DNA of 9,705 nt, taken from contig DASWYB010000051.1 in assembly GCA_036405195.1 (NCBI GenBank), positions 1 through 9,705 of the forward strand, in the 5' to 3' direction. The stretch is from DASWYB01 sp036405195 (lineage in GTDB: Bacteria; Patescibacteriota; UBA1384; 2-12-FULL-50-11; DASWYB01). Numbering within the stretch: the first letter of the stretch is position 1; each line of letters starts with the position of its first letter. Below are positions 1-7,000 of the stretch, piece after piece. The notes under the pieces were generated by a model that worked only from the letters and a program-made list of their open reading frames with translations, ran no database searches and was not told the origin of the DNA. The position numbers and the translations under genes were made by a program.

Positions 1-437
1 GCCATATGGCACGTCATAACAAAAGTAGGCTGACCATTCCACGTTTCGCGGGTAAACGTAAGATCGCTGACAGTAACATATTGGTTTGTGAGCGCTGATT
101 TCGTATCGGCTGCCGTAATAGCGCCATCTCCGTTGGTATCCCGCACTAATTCCAGTGCCGCGCCCGTTAGCTGAAGACGTATACGTTGTCCGCTAGTGAG
201 CGTCGCATCCAAAGTTCCACCCGAAGTAAGAGGATTAATAACATCATTTGATTCTAACCCAGAAAAAAGCCAGTCTGTTTTCTCTCGAACGAACCGTTCG
301 TTCGCCACCACTTCGCTCCGTTTTTTATCGCGTAAACTTGCATTGGTAAACGTCAAACTGGCAGTAATCGTAATCCCCAGGATTATTACTACTAATCCAC
401 TATAGAGGAGGGTTTCAATAAGGGTAAATCCACGCAT
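1..437 (-). CDS. Minor type IV pilin / pseudopilin, C-terminus cut by window edge
   Basis: A type IV pilin-like protein predicted to be cleaved by prepilin peptidase and built into or under the pilus. The N-terminus reads MRGFTLIETLLYSG: cleavage is expected after Gly3, giving Phe at +1 and the conserved Glu at +5 (Glu8), followed by a hydrophobic helix to about residue 28. 145 codons are visible and the reading frame is open at position 1. Residues 100-111 (DTNGDGAITAAD) match the EF-hand/dockerin calcium loop pattern DxNxDGxIxxxD. The ATG at 437 lies 10 bases after the stop of the upstream propeller-pilin gene. No good ribosome binding site is visible, so translation may be coupled to the upstream gene. 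It is the last visible gene of the pilus operon. The family is clear from the N-terminus, but the exact pilin subtype is not. Confidence 0.88.
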   Translation of the reverse strand, partial: MRGFTLIETLLYSGLVVIILGITITASLTFTNASLRDKKRSEVVANERFVREKTDWLFSGLESNDVINPLTSGGTLDATLTSGQRIRLQLTGAALELVRDTNGDGAITAADTKSALTNQYVTVSDLTFTRETWNGQPTFVMTCHM

Positions 438-447
438 AGGAGACTTT

Positions 448-1857
448 CTAGCTCGGTGTAATAACTCGAAGAGCACCATTGCTCCGGACCGAACAGTAAA
501 TCGTGTTATTTTCATAGGCAATTCCTGTCACAGATTGAGGAAAGTTTAAACTGGAATACGCCGAAATTTGAGCCGGATTCGCCACATCGAGCACCTTAAA
601 TTCTGCGTTAGGTAGCTCTGTTGCTAGAAACGCCAACCGGTTTACTATCACCATATCATTAATCCCCGTATTAAGATCAAACGTACCTTGTACCGTTGGG
701 CTAACCGGGTTCGTCGCACTCAAAATCAAAAATTCAGGTTGAGTAGGAGAGTTCGCCCGGCCGAGATAAATATTAAATTCATCTTTAACCGATACGTTCA
801 TACCGTCGTATACGTCAGGAGCATCATACGTACCCAACACAGCTATCGCCGCAGGGTCCGCCACATTTAGAATCATGAGTTCAGCGGTATCGTGCGACGT
901 TGCGAGATAAGCTCGGCCATTCAAGACAGCAATAGAGTTAACCGTACCATCGATTTCAAAACTTCCTAACTTAACAGGACTCGTGGGAGCCGTTACATCA
1001 TAGATATAAAACTCGCTTTCACCCGCAATTCGTTCCATCCCTAAGTAGAGGCGATTCCCACTTACCGTGATACTCCGTGTCTTCCCATTAGAAACATCTA
1101 CGTCACCCACTTTTATGGGAGCTGCTGGGTTCGAGATATCAATAATAACAAACTCCTTGGTGGAATCAGCAACGGAACCATACACATAGTTGCCATTCTT
1201 AGCAATCGAAGCCACATTGCTAATACCGAGATCAACACTACTTACGAGCGTGGGGGAGGATGGGTTTTGAACCGCGAAAGTAGAGAAGTCTACCTTTGTT
1301 ACATTCGTTGACTGGCTTGAGACATATGCTTTTTGGTTTTCCACGAATACGTCCGTTCCCGCAGCACCACTATCAATATCAGCCGAAGCTGCGCTGAGGG
1401 GATGCACCCAGTCTCCCGCAATATAGTTTTCCTGTTGTGTGCTATGCCAGTTAGTAATAAGAGTTTCCAGACTAATCGTTGCATTTCGATTCCCACCCGG
1501 TACCCACGAGACCGTGCTCGTGACTCGCTTGCTATAAGCAGAAACCTCTGCAATGGTAATCGAGCGAGTAAACGTATCGCTCTGACTACTCGCACCGCTG
1601 AGTGTCCAATTACCGTTTACGAATTCAAGGCCATAGGTACCGCTCTTGAGTCCGTCCCAATTTTGATCCCGTATAAGCCGGGCAATCTCGATGCCCTCTC
1701 GGGCATAATCGGTCGCTTGCTTGTTTCGTGTCGTTTCAAGTATTAAGGGGCCCGATCCAAGAACTAACGTGAAAAGACTTAAGGTCCCCACCAAAAATAC
1801 TCCCGAGGCAATCAGGAGTTCTATTAAAGCCGATCCAGCAACACGCTTACCAGTCAA
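448..1857 (-). CDS. PilV-like pilin fused to a LVIVD-type beta-propeller domain
   Basis: A 469-residue two-part surface protein. The prepilin segment has cleavage expected after Gly8 (GSALIELL), with Glu13 at +5 and a hydrophobic helix to about residue 34. The pilin body runs to about residue 140 and has the AREGIEIARLIRD and VSW...LITNW patterns of small CPR minor pilins, which normally end there. From about residue 165 to the end come roughly six repeats of about 45 residues with the form EFxIxDxxNPxxPxxxGxxx...xxxYLxx (for example at 235-274, 282-320, 326-366, 375-413 and 419-457), typical of LVIVD repeats that fold as a beta-propeller. The start is TTG at 1857: a stop codon lies immediately upstream in frame, and AGGAGG sits 6 bases before it. 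It overlaps the upstream pseudopilin gene by 11 bp. I infer a pilus-tip or shaft-displayed binding domain; the ligand is unknown. Confidence 0.88.
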   Translation of the reverse strand: MTGKRVAGSALIELLIASGVFLVGTLSLFTLVLGSGPLILETTRNKQATDYAREGIEIARLIRDQNWDGLKSGTYGLEFVNGNWTLSGASSQSDTFTRSITIAEVSAYSKRVTSTVSWVPGGNRNATISLETLITNWHSTQQENYIAGDWVHPLSAASADIDSGAAGTDVFVENQKAYVSSQSTNVTKVDFSTFAVQNPSSPTLVSSVDLGISNVASIAKNGNYVYGSVADSTKEFVIIDISNPAAPIKVGDVDVSNGKTRSITVSGNRLYLGMERIAGESEFYIYDVTAPTSPVKLGSFEIDGTVNSIAVLNGRAYLATSHDTAELMILNVADPAAIAVLGTYDAPDVYDGMNVSVKDEFNIYLGRANSPTQPEFLILSATNPVSPTVQGTFDLNTGINDMVIVNRLAFLATELPNAEFKVLDVANPAQISAYSSLNFPQSVTGIAYENNTIYCSVRSNGALRVITPS

Positions 1858-2311
1858 TCATCCCCTCCTGATTAATTGACAGTGTAAAATTTCGGCCCGT
1901 TTTAGGATCAACAAAGTTCTCACTATAGGAAGATTTCGAGACCCCACCGGAAACAATGGTTGGAACCCCATCGGGAGCACGGAAACGAAATTCAGTTCCA
2001 GAAGCAAATAACTGTTCACTACGAGGATACACAATGTCATGAGAAGTATCCCGGGAAGCGTAAGTGGTGCCTTCAAACAGGGTATAATTGGAAGAATTTA
2101 TTTTAACTCCTGTGTCCCGGCCCCGGAGGTTTGCGTACGATTGATCCCGGGCTGACTGGAGGAGGGGAATAAGGGTGTCTCGCTCTCTATTTAGCTGGGC
2201 ACTAACGATAGAATTGAGAGTAAACGGCAACGAAACAAGGAGCAACATCGAAAATATACCAATGACGACAATAAGCTCGATAAGCGTGAACCCTGAGAAA
2301 GACTGTTTCAT
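1847..2311 (-). CDS. GspH/FimT-like pseudopilin
   Basis: A 154-residue type IV pseudopilin. The N-terminus MKQSFSGFTLIELIVVIGIF is a textbook prepilin leader: cleavage after Gly7, Phe at +1, Glu at +5 (Glu12), then a membrane helix to about residue 30. The body has the ARDQSYANLRG segment and a C-terminal beta-rich half (FRFRAPDG, FTLSINQEGMIDW), as in GspH/FimT minor pseudopilins, which help start pilus assembly. The ATG at 2311 follows the pilC stop by only 3 bases, with GGATAAGAG as a weak ribosome binding site. Its 3' end overlaps the start of the propeller-pilin gene by 11 bp. The length is normal for the family. Confidence 0.9.
   Translation of the reverse strand: MKQSFSGFTLIELIVVIGIFSMLLLVSLPFTLNSIVSAQLNRERDTLIPLLQSARDQSYANLRGRDTGVKINSSNYTLFEGTTYASRDTSHDIVYPRSEQLFASGTEFRFRAPDGVPTIVSGGVSKSSYSENFVDPKTGRNFTLSINQEGMIDW
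1864..1869 (-). promoter_or_regulatory. Shine-Dalgarno site that sets the TTG start of the propeller-pilin gene
   Basis: AGGAGG on the minus strand, 6 bases upstream of TTG at 1857-1855. It lies inside the last codons of the preceding pseudopilin gene. No ATG or GTG start fits this site in the correct frame, which supports TTG initiation. Confidence 0.8.
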
Positions 2312-2314
2312 CTC

Positions 2315-3379
2315 TTATCCAAAGTTTTGACTAATTGAGTAAATGGGCAAAATAATGGAGATTGCGATAAAACCAACTGCGCCTCCCATGGTGAGCATGA
2401 GCAATGGTTCGAGTAAAGACACAAAGTTTCGCGTTGTTTCGTCGACTTCGGCCTCATAGTAATCACTCAAGTACAGGAGGGTTGCGTCCATCGTGCCCGC
2501 AGTTTCACTTACGTCGAGCATTTGTGAAAACATCAGGGGCACGTATTGAGGATAATTGGCAAAATAACGTCCAAGCGGAGAACCAGCCTTGACTTGCTCT
2601 CCAGCAGCGGCAATCAGTTGGCGATAGACAAGGTTAGGAACAATATCGCCCGTAATCAAAAGGGCTTCTACAATTTTGACCCCACTTTTAAGGAGCAGTG
2701 CCATTGTTCGGGCAATAATTGCCATTTGAATACTCATAGTCAAAGGACCAATAATCGGCAAACGAATAAGGAACATTTGAAACAAGAAGCGAAAACGGGG
2801 AAGCCGAATAAGTAGAAACCATAAGCCAACCACCACCAAAATGCCTATTAAGATATAAGGCCAGTACGCTAACATAATTTTGTTCGAACCAATCACAATT
2901 CGAGTCGTAAGAGGTAACGGAACTTGAAAGCTCTCAAAGATAGGCAATATTTTTGGAAAAACCGCAAAGGTAAGAATAGCCATTAATAGAATCGTGGTAA
3001 TGACAATAATAATGGGATACATCATCGCGCTTAAAATCTTTCCACGAAGTTCATTCTTTTTTTTGAGCTCATCCGCCAAAAAACCTAAGTTCTCCGACAA
3101 TGTGCCACTCGTTTCCCCAATGCGCACAATATTAATAAAGAGGCTACCAAAAACGGACTCAAACTTTTTCAAGCTCGTGGATAAAAATTGGCCATTTTCG
3201 ACATCGGTAATCAAGACTGTGAGAACTTTGCGCATGCCGGGAGAGGCGGTTTGTTGGGCCACCAAATGCAAGCTCTGCAAAATTGGGATCCCTGACCGTG
3301 ACATAAGCGAAATATTTCGCGCAAATAAAATTTGCTCTTTAATCGGTACCTTCATAAAAAGAGACGAGAACCTACTCAT
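2315..3379 (-). CDS. pilC: Type IV pilus inner-membrane platform protein (T2SF family)
   Basis: The membrane platform on which PilB acts to add pilin subunits; 354 residues. There are two T2SF repeats, about 15-138 and 218-340, each with the family signature: RIGETSGTLSENL (87-99) and DVSETAGTMDATL (289-301). Hydrophobic helices lie near 121-141, 174-191 and 327-345. I place the start at the ATG at 3379 (MSRFSSLFMKVPIKEQ), which overlaps the pilB stop by 8 bp (ATGAGTAG) and suggests translational coupling. An ATG 60 bases further upstream would add 20 basic residues overlapping pilB and has no ribosome binding site. The N-terminus is shorter than in long proteobacterial PilC (about 400 residues). 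The gene is in the operon between pilB and the pilins. Confidence 0.93.
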   Translation of the reverse strand: MSRFSSLFMKVPIKEQILFARNISLMSRSGIPILQSLHLVAQQTASPGMRKVLTVLITDVENGQFLSTSLKKFESVFGSLFINIVRIGETSGTLSENLGFLADELKKKNELRGKILSAMMYPIIIVITTILLMAILTFAVFPKILPIFESFQVPLPLTTRIVIGSNKIMLAYWPYILIGILVVVGLWFLLIRLPRFRFLFQMFLIRLPIIGPLTMSIQMAIIARTMALLLKSGVKIVEALLITGDIVPNLVYRQLIAAAGEQVKAGSPLGRYFANYPQYVPLMFSQMLDVSETAGTMDATLLYLSDYYEAEVDETTRNFVSLLEPLLMLTMGGAVGFIAISIILPIYSISQNFG

Positions 3380-4748
3380 GGACCACCCGTAGCACTTCTT
3401 CAACCGTTGTCTTACCTTCGAGCGCTTTGCGGAACCCATCTTGAAGCATTGTTGTCATGCCTTTTTGCATCGCTAGAGCCACAATCTCGTTCGCATTTGC
3501 CCGACGCATAATCGCTTCGCGGATAGCATCATCAACAAGCAGAACCTCATAAATACCAGTACGACCGATGAATCCACTCTGACCGCATTGCTCACACCCT
3601 TGAGCCGCAAAAAATTGCCGGTTATCACCGAGAAAGGCAATGGGGATAACCTCCGCAAGACTCTGATACTCTGCTTCGGTAATTGTTTTGGGAATTCGGC
3701 AGTAGGGACAGAGCAAGCGAACCAAGCGTTGGCCAATCGCTAAGTTTACGGTTGAAGCAATTAAGAAAGGTTCGATTTTAAACTCGGTTAATCGTGCTAA
3801 GGTTGTGGCGGCGTCATTTGTGTGAAGCGTCGAGAGCAGCAAGTGCCCTGTTAATGCCGCGTTAACGGCAATTTCCGCCGTTTCTTCATCACGGATTTCT
3901 CCCACCATAATAATATTGGGATCTTGGCGTAAAATTGCCCGGAGTCCTGCAGCAAACGTCAGTCCTGACTGCGGATTAATCTGAATTTGTTCAATTCCAT
4001 CAATGGAATATTCAATAGGGTCTTCAATGGTAATCACTGATACATCGGGCGTATTGAGTGTTTTTAAGATCGTATACAACATGGTTGTCTTACCCGAACC
4101 AGTAGGTCCAGTCGCCAAAATCATGCCATACGGACGAGTCATGGCTCGTTTCACTTTAGCCAAATCAGACGGAGACATATCTAGCCCATCAATCGTTAAC
4201 TTTTCTGAAGGGGACTGCAAAAGACGCAGCTCAACGTTTTCGCCGTAGTATGTGGGGACGATCGAGACACGAAGATCGACAGTCCCGATATCTTTGAGTA
4301 GCACTTTGAACCGGCCATCTTGAGGTACCTGGTGTTCGTCAGTTCGCAGACCACAAAGGATTTTGGTTCTCGCAACCAAAAGAGACTGAATAATTTTGGG
4401 CAAAGAAAAAACATCATAGAGAATGCCATCGACACGAAAGCGAACTCGGACATTCTCAGGAGTGGGATCAATATGCATGTCCGAAGTACGCGTTAAACTC
4501 GCGTATGCGATAAGAAGGTCAATCAGACGGGCAATCGAAAATTCGCTCGGTTGCCGCGACAGCTCTTGTTCAATAAAAGTTTTGATTGACTCGACAGTTG
4601 CGGTCGTCTTTGCCCGCTCTTCGTCGGTCATATTGCTTAAAACAAGTGGGATATGCGACGTTTTTGACACCTCTTCTGAAGGAGTAGAAACAATAGGAGA
4701 AGTTACTTCTGCCACAGGGGCAGGAGTATTTTGAGGAGCAGATGACAC
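3372..4748 (-). CDS. pilB: Type IV pilus assembly ATPase (GspE/PilB family)
   Basis: The hexameric ATPase that powers pilus assembly from the cytoplasmic face. Counting from GTG at 4748 (458 residues), the landmarks are a proline-rich N-terminal stretch (about 1-35), the N2 domain (about 68-180), Walker A GPTGSGKTT (214-222), the Asp box ITIEDPIEY (239-247), Walker B NIIMVGEIRD (278-287), the His box GHLLLSTLHTNDA (301-313) and a zinc-type tetracysteine, C347/C350 and C385/C388. The tetracysteine favours PilB/GspE over the retraction ATPase PilT. The protein is shorter than classical PilB (about 560) and lacks a full N-terminal MshEN domain. The start is uncertain: GTG has no ribosome binding site, whereas a strong one at 4789-4793 precedes in-frame ATT/ATC codons 10-12 codons upstream. 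It is the first gene of the pilus operon and overlaps pilC by 8 bp. Confidence 0.93.
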   Translation of the reverse strand: MSSAPQNTPAPVAEVTSPIVSTPSEEVSKTSHIPLVLSNMTDEERAKTTATVESIKTFIEQELSRQPSEFSIARLIDLLIAYASLTRTSDMHIDPTPENVRVRFRVDGILYDVFSLPKIIQSLLVARTKILCGLRTDEHQVPQDGRFKVLLKDIGTVDLRVSIVPTYYGENVELRLLQSPSEKLTIDGLDMSPSDLAKVKRAMTRPYGMILATGPTGSGKTTMLYTILKTLNTPDVSVITIEDPIEYSIDGIEQIQINPQSGLTFAAGLRAILRQDPNIIMVGEIRDEETAEIAVNAALTGHLLLSTLHTNDAATTLARLTEFKIEPFLIASTVNLAIGQRLVRLLCPYCRIPKTITEAEYQSLAEVIPIAFLGDNRQFFAAQGCEQCGQSGFIGRTGIYEVLLVDDAIREAIMRRANANEIVALAMQKGMTTMLQDGFRKALEGKTTVEEVLRVVHE

Positions 4749-4788
4749 GGGCGGAACAGAACCGGAAAGTGCGTCGATGATAATTACC

Positions 4789-4793
4789 CCTCC
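4789..4793 (-). promoter_or_regulatory. Strong ribosome binding site upstream of pilB that points to a non-ATG start
   Basis: GGAGG inside AGGGAGGGG on the minus strand. The in-frame codons after it are GTA, ATT (4784), ATC (4781) and ATC (4778), with no ATG, GTG or TTG until GTG at 4748, 40 bases away. ATC at 4781 has a 7-base spacing and ATT at 4784 has 4 bases. Confidence 0.6.
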
Positions 4794-4809
4794 CTACGTC
4801 GTTATTCTT

Positions 4810-4840
4810 ATCTTAGCATACTCCCTAACAACCCTGTCTA
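4810..4840 (-). promoter_or_regulatory. Candidate promoter of the pilus operon (extended -10)
   Basis: On the minus strand, TAGACA (4840-4835) is followed after 19 bases by TGC-TAAGAT (4818-4810), an extended -10. The spacing is long. The predicted start near 4803 gives a leader of about 20-25 bases if translation begins at 4784-4778. Confidence 0.35.
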
Positions 4841-4850
4841 GCTTCAATAA

Positions 4851-4888
4851 AAAAACAGGCCAACGTGATAGTGACGCGACCTGTTTTT
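4851..4888 (-). terminator. Intrinsic terminator of the hsp20-galU transcript
   Basis: AAAAACAGG (4851-4859) pairs with CCTGTTTTT (4880-4888). The 20-base interior can add a short CGT/ACG pairing. Read on the minus strand the hairpin is followed by more U residues, 12 bases after the galU stop. The A and T tracts on both sides could also stop plus-strand transcription. Confidence 0.7.
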
Positions 4889-4899
4889 CTATTGCTTCG

Positions 4900-5817
4900 T
4901 TAGATGACTACTTTGGCGTGGTCAGGGGCAACTTTGAGTAATTCGGTTTTCGTTAGATCCCTTAAGTAAGCCGATAGCTCTTCCCGCATTTCCGGATGTT
5001 GGAGAGCAAGTTCAATGTTTGTCTTTATATAATCCAGCTTATTCCCGCAATCATAGTAGCGCCCGTTTTGGATAGTCATGGCGTATACTGGTTTTCCATC
5101 CGCCACCATAGCAGCTACGGCATCACTGTAACCATACTCTCCGTTTTTCATAGGTTCAATCTTATCAGCGTACGTCATGAGTTCGGGCGTGAACACAAAC
5201 CCACTGACGCAAGCATACTCTGAACCAGCTTGTCCGGTTCCTGGCTTCTCTATGATTCTCCTAACACGCAGTACACCAGGCTCAATTTCATCTCCTTCGG
5301 CAAAGGCGTAACGACTACCATGCTCAGGGTTAGTTGTTCGGACACAGCCAAGAATAGGAGCGCCATATTTTTCATACGCTGCTACAAGCTGTTGGGATCG
5401 AGTTGGAGAAGCGACAAAAAAATCATCGCCCCACGTTGCAACAAACGGTTCGTTTGGCATGGCTTTATAGCCATAAGAGAATGCTCCCATCGTGCCTTTT
5501 ATCTTCTTCTGCCGAACGTAAATAAAATTAGCTAAGTTTGCGATGGCTCGCACTTGCTCAAGTTCGTTTACTTTGCCACCTTTTTCTAACACTGTTTCTA
5601 ATTCAAACGTGTGATCAAAATGGTCTTCAAGCGGCCGCTTTTGAGCACTCGTAACGAGGACAATATCTTTAATGCCGGCCGACACCACATCTTCAACTGC
5701 ATACTGAATTACTGGCTTATCTACCACAGGCAACATTTCTTTGGGCATTGCCTTAGTGATTGGGAGAAAACGGGTACCGTAGCCTGCCGCGAGAATGATT
5801 GCCTTGGTAATTTTCAT
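4900..5817 (-). CDS. galU: UTP-glucose-1-phosphate uridylyltransferase
   Basis: Makes UDP-glucose from UTP and glucose-1-phosphate for surface polysaccharides; cytoplasmic, 305 residues, near full family length. The nucleotide-binding start LAAGYGTRFLPITKAMPKEM (9-28) continues into LPVVDKP. Further landmarks are GDDFF (130-134, metal/sugar-nucleotide site), EKP (190-192), GEYGYSDA (226-233, in place of the usual GEIQLTDA) and DCGNKLDY (256-263). The segment that is usually GLGHAV reads KGTMGAF (108-113), a local variation. ATG at 5817 follows the hsp20 stop by 15 bases and has no visible Shine-Dalgarno, so it is probably read through from hsp20. Its product is the substrate of GalE, encoded at the right end of the window. 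Confidence 0.93.
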   Translation of the reverse strand: MKITKAIILAAGYGTRFLPITKAMPKEMLPVVDKPVIQYAVEDVVSAGIKDIVLVTSAQKRPLEDHFDHTFELETVLEKGGKVNELEQVRAIANLANFIYVRQKKIKGTMGAFSYGYKAMPNEPFVATWGDDFFVASPTRSQQLVAAYEKYGAPILGCVRTTNPEHGSRYAFAEGDEIEPGVLRVRRIIEKPGTGQAGSEYACVSGFVFTPELMTYADKIEPMKNGEYGYSDAVAAMVADGKPVYAMTIQNGRYYDCGNKLDYIKTNIELALQHPEMREELSAYLRDLTKTELLKVAPDHAKVVI

Positions 5818-5832
5818 AGGGGAATCAGTTCT

Positions 5833-6216
5833 TTAGATTGAGGTAACTTTGAGAATACGGGTTTTTGACTTCTCAACCCGAGGAATACGGATCGTCAAAA
5901 TACCATCTTTTAAGCCAGCCGAAGCAGCGTCCGGATCGACGGCGACAGGTAGAACGTACGAACGGGAGAAACTACCCCAGTAGCATTCTTGAACGAAGTA
6001 GTTCTCACTGGGTACTTGCTCATTGAGAGAACGGGAACCACGAATCGAAATAATCTCATCGGTAATAGCGACCTCTAGATTTGCCTCATTCACCCCCGCA
6101 ATAGGAGCAACGAGTACGATCGAGTCTTCTGTTTGATACACATCAACGGCAAGTTGTCCCTCGTCCTCAACGTGATTCATCCAGTGTTCGTCTTGGCCAA
6201 TAGTTTTTTGAGCCAT
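5833..6216 (-). CDS. Small heat shock protein, Hsp20/alpha-crystallin family
   Basis: An ATP-independent holding chaperone that binds unfolding proteins; 127 residues, a usual size. The alpha-crystallin domain covers about 22-118. It begins QLAVDVYQTEDSIVLVAPIAGV, has the YWGSFSRSYVLP strand (79-90), and has the hallmark AGLKDGILTIRIPR (100-113). The C-terminal tail RILKVTSI stands where the IxI/V oligomerisation motif normally lies but does not match it cleanly. I chose ATG at 6216 because GGAGG lies 9 bases upstream and the domain begins soon after. Longer in-frame starts up to 6465 read antisense through comF and are spurious. It is followed by galU 15 bases downstream, an unusual partner for an hsp20. 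Confidence 0.92.
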   Translation of the reverse strand: MAQKTIGQDEHWMNHVEDEGQLAVDVYQTEDSIVLVAPIAGVNEANLEVAITDEIISIRGSRSLNEQVPSENYFVQECYWGSFSRSYVLPVAVDPDAASAGLKDGILTIRIPRVEKSKTRILKVTSI

Positions 6217-6225
6217 AGGATCCTT

Positions 6226-6230
6226 CCTCC
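6226..6230 (-). promoter_or_regulatory. Ribosome binding site of hsp20
   Basis: GGAGG (within GGAGGGAGGAAGG) 9 bases before the ATG at 6216. It decides the hsp20 start against longer open reading. Confidence 0.7.
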
Positions 6231-6239
6231 CTCCACTGT

Positions 6240-6268
6240 TTGGCAAGCGTCGCGAAGCATGCTTCACT
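6240..6268 (+). promoter_or_regulatory. Candidate comF promoter, predicting a leaderless mRNA
   Basis: TTGGCA (6240-6245), 17 bases, then TGC-TTCACT (-10 at 6263-6268). The -10 is poor (3 of 6) but has the extended TG. The predicted +1 falls on the A of the comF ATG at 6275. Confidence 0.35.
6254..6265. promoter_or_regulatory. 12-bp perfect palindrome between hsp20 and comF, possible operator
   Basis: GAAGCATGCTTC reads the same on both strands. It overlaps the comF -10 region and lies just downstream of the predicted hsp20 start point, so a bound dimer could affect both. It is not a CIRCE (HrcA) element. It could be chance. Confidence 0.35.
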
Positions 6269-6274
6269 AAACGT

Positions 6275-7000
6275 ATGGCCCTACCATACACTGGTGCCCG
6301 TTTTATCGTCAAGCTATGGGATGCTATTTTTGAAGTAGTTTTTCCAAGTGAATGTGTGCAGTGCCACAATGAGGGCCCGTGGCTCTGCGCCTCATGCCTT
6401 TCTCGCTGTGTGGCAATTAGACTACCAACGTGTCCCTTTTGCGACCGATTGTCACCGCTGGGCAAGACATGCCATTCCTGTAAACGAACCTATAATCTCA
6501 CGGGGAGCCGCTCAGCATGGTATTATCGCGGCCCGATAAAAACGCTTATTGGATCAGTAAAATATCACTCCCGGACTGCAGCAGTGACTTCTGTCGAGCT
6601 CGCATTAAGTCAGCTAATACGCGAACTTCCACTTCCACGCCACGCTCCCGTTATCGTTACGTCGGTGCCATCAAGTCCGAGCGCCTTAGCAACTCGTGGA
6701 TTTAACCAGAGCGAGCTACTCGCTAAGAGCTGTGCCAGAACCACTGGCACTTTGTGTTACGTCCCTCTTTTAAAACGAACCAACCGAAGTACCTCTCAAA
6801 CAAGGCTCACCAGGAAAGCTCGTTTTGCAAATGTTGTAGGGCAATTTTCTCTCGCAAGAGCAATTCCTTCACTAAACAACACAACCATCATTATTATTGA
6901 CGATGTAATAACGACAGGTGCGACTCTCGCTGCCTGCGCCACCGTACTAAAAGAGGCTGGAGCCAAAGCCGTGTGGGGCATCACTGTGGCGAAAGACTAA
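6275..7000 (+). CDS. comF: ComF-family phosphoribosyltransferase-like protein
   Basis: Related to ComFC/GntX, needed for DNA uptake in competent bacteria; 241 residues, a normal length. The N-terminal zinc ribbon has CVQC (27-30), CASC (38-41), CPFC (53-56) and CHSC (66-69). The middle carries the family signature VPSSPSALATRGFNQSELLA (131-150). The PRPP-binding motif of type I phosphoribosyltransferases is IIIIDDVITTGATL (205-218). ATG at 6275 is the only standard start upstream of the zinc ribbon. It has no Shine-Dalgarno, and a possible promoter puts +1 on the ATG itself. The gene is divergent from hsp20 and its last 20 bases overlap the end of mutY. A link to the type IV pilus genes nearby through DNA uptake is plausible but inferred. 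Confidence 0.92.
   Translation: MALPYTGARFIVKLWDAIFEVVFPSECVQCHNEGPWLCASCLSRCVAIRLPTCPFCDRLSPLGKTCHSCKRTYNLTGSRSAWYYRGPIKTLIGSVKYHSRTAAVTSVELALSQLIRELPLPRHAPVIVTSVPSSPSALATRGFNQSELLAKSCARTTGTLCYVPLLKRTNRSTSQTRLTRKARFANVVGQFSLARAIPSLNNTTIIIIDDVITTGATLAACATVLKEAGAKAVWGITVAKD
6283..6312 (-). promoter_or_regulatory. Candidate hsp20-galU promoter inside the comF coding region
   Basis: Minus strand TTGACG (6312-6307), 18-base spacer, TATGGT (6288-6283). The predicted start near 6276 gives a leader of about 60 bases that includes the 6254-6265 palindrome and the hsp20 ribosome binding site. Confidence 0.45.

Noticed and set aside
105..140. A true dockerin domain in the minor pilin
   Set aside because: Only one calcium loop is visible and no second repeat follows within the window, so I call only an EF-hand-like loop.
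1333..1746. 137-residue plus-strand frame
   Set aside because: Antisense to the propeller-pilin gene; composition and lack of a ribosome binding site fit a shadow frame.
3380..3439. Upstream pilC start (MGSAKRSK...)
   Set aside because: No ribosome binding site, and it would overlap pilB by 68 bp; the ATGAGTAG coupling start is better.
6254..6265. CIRCE element for HrcA control of hsp20
   Set aside because: CIRCE is TTAGCACTC-N9-GAGTGCTAA; this palindrome is unrelated in sequence and length.
6217..6465. Extended N-terminus of hsp20
   Set aside because: It would overlap comF antisense; the ribosome binding site and alpha-crystallin domain fit the start at 6216.
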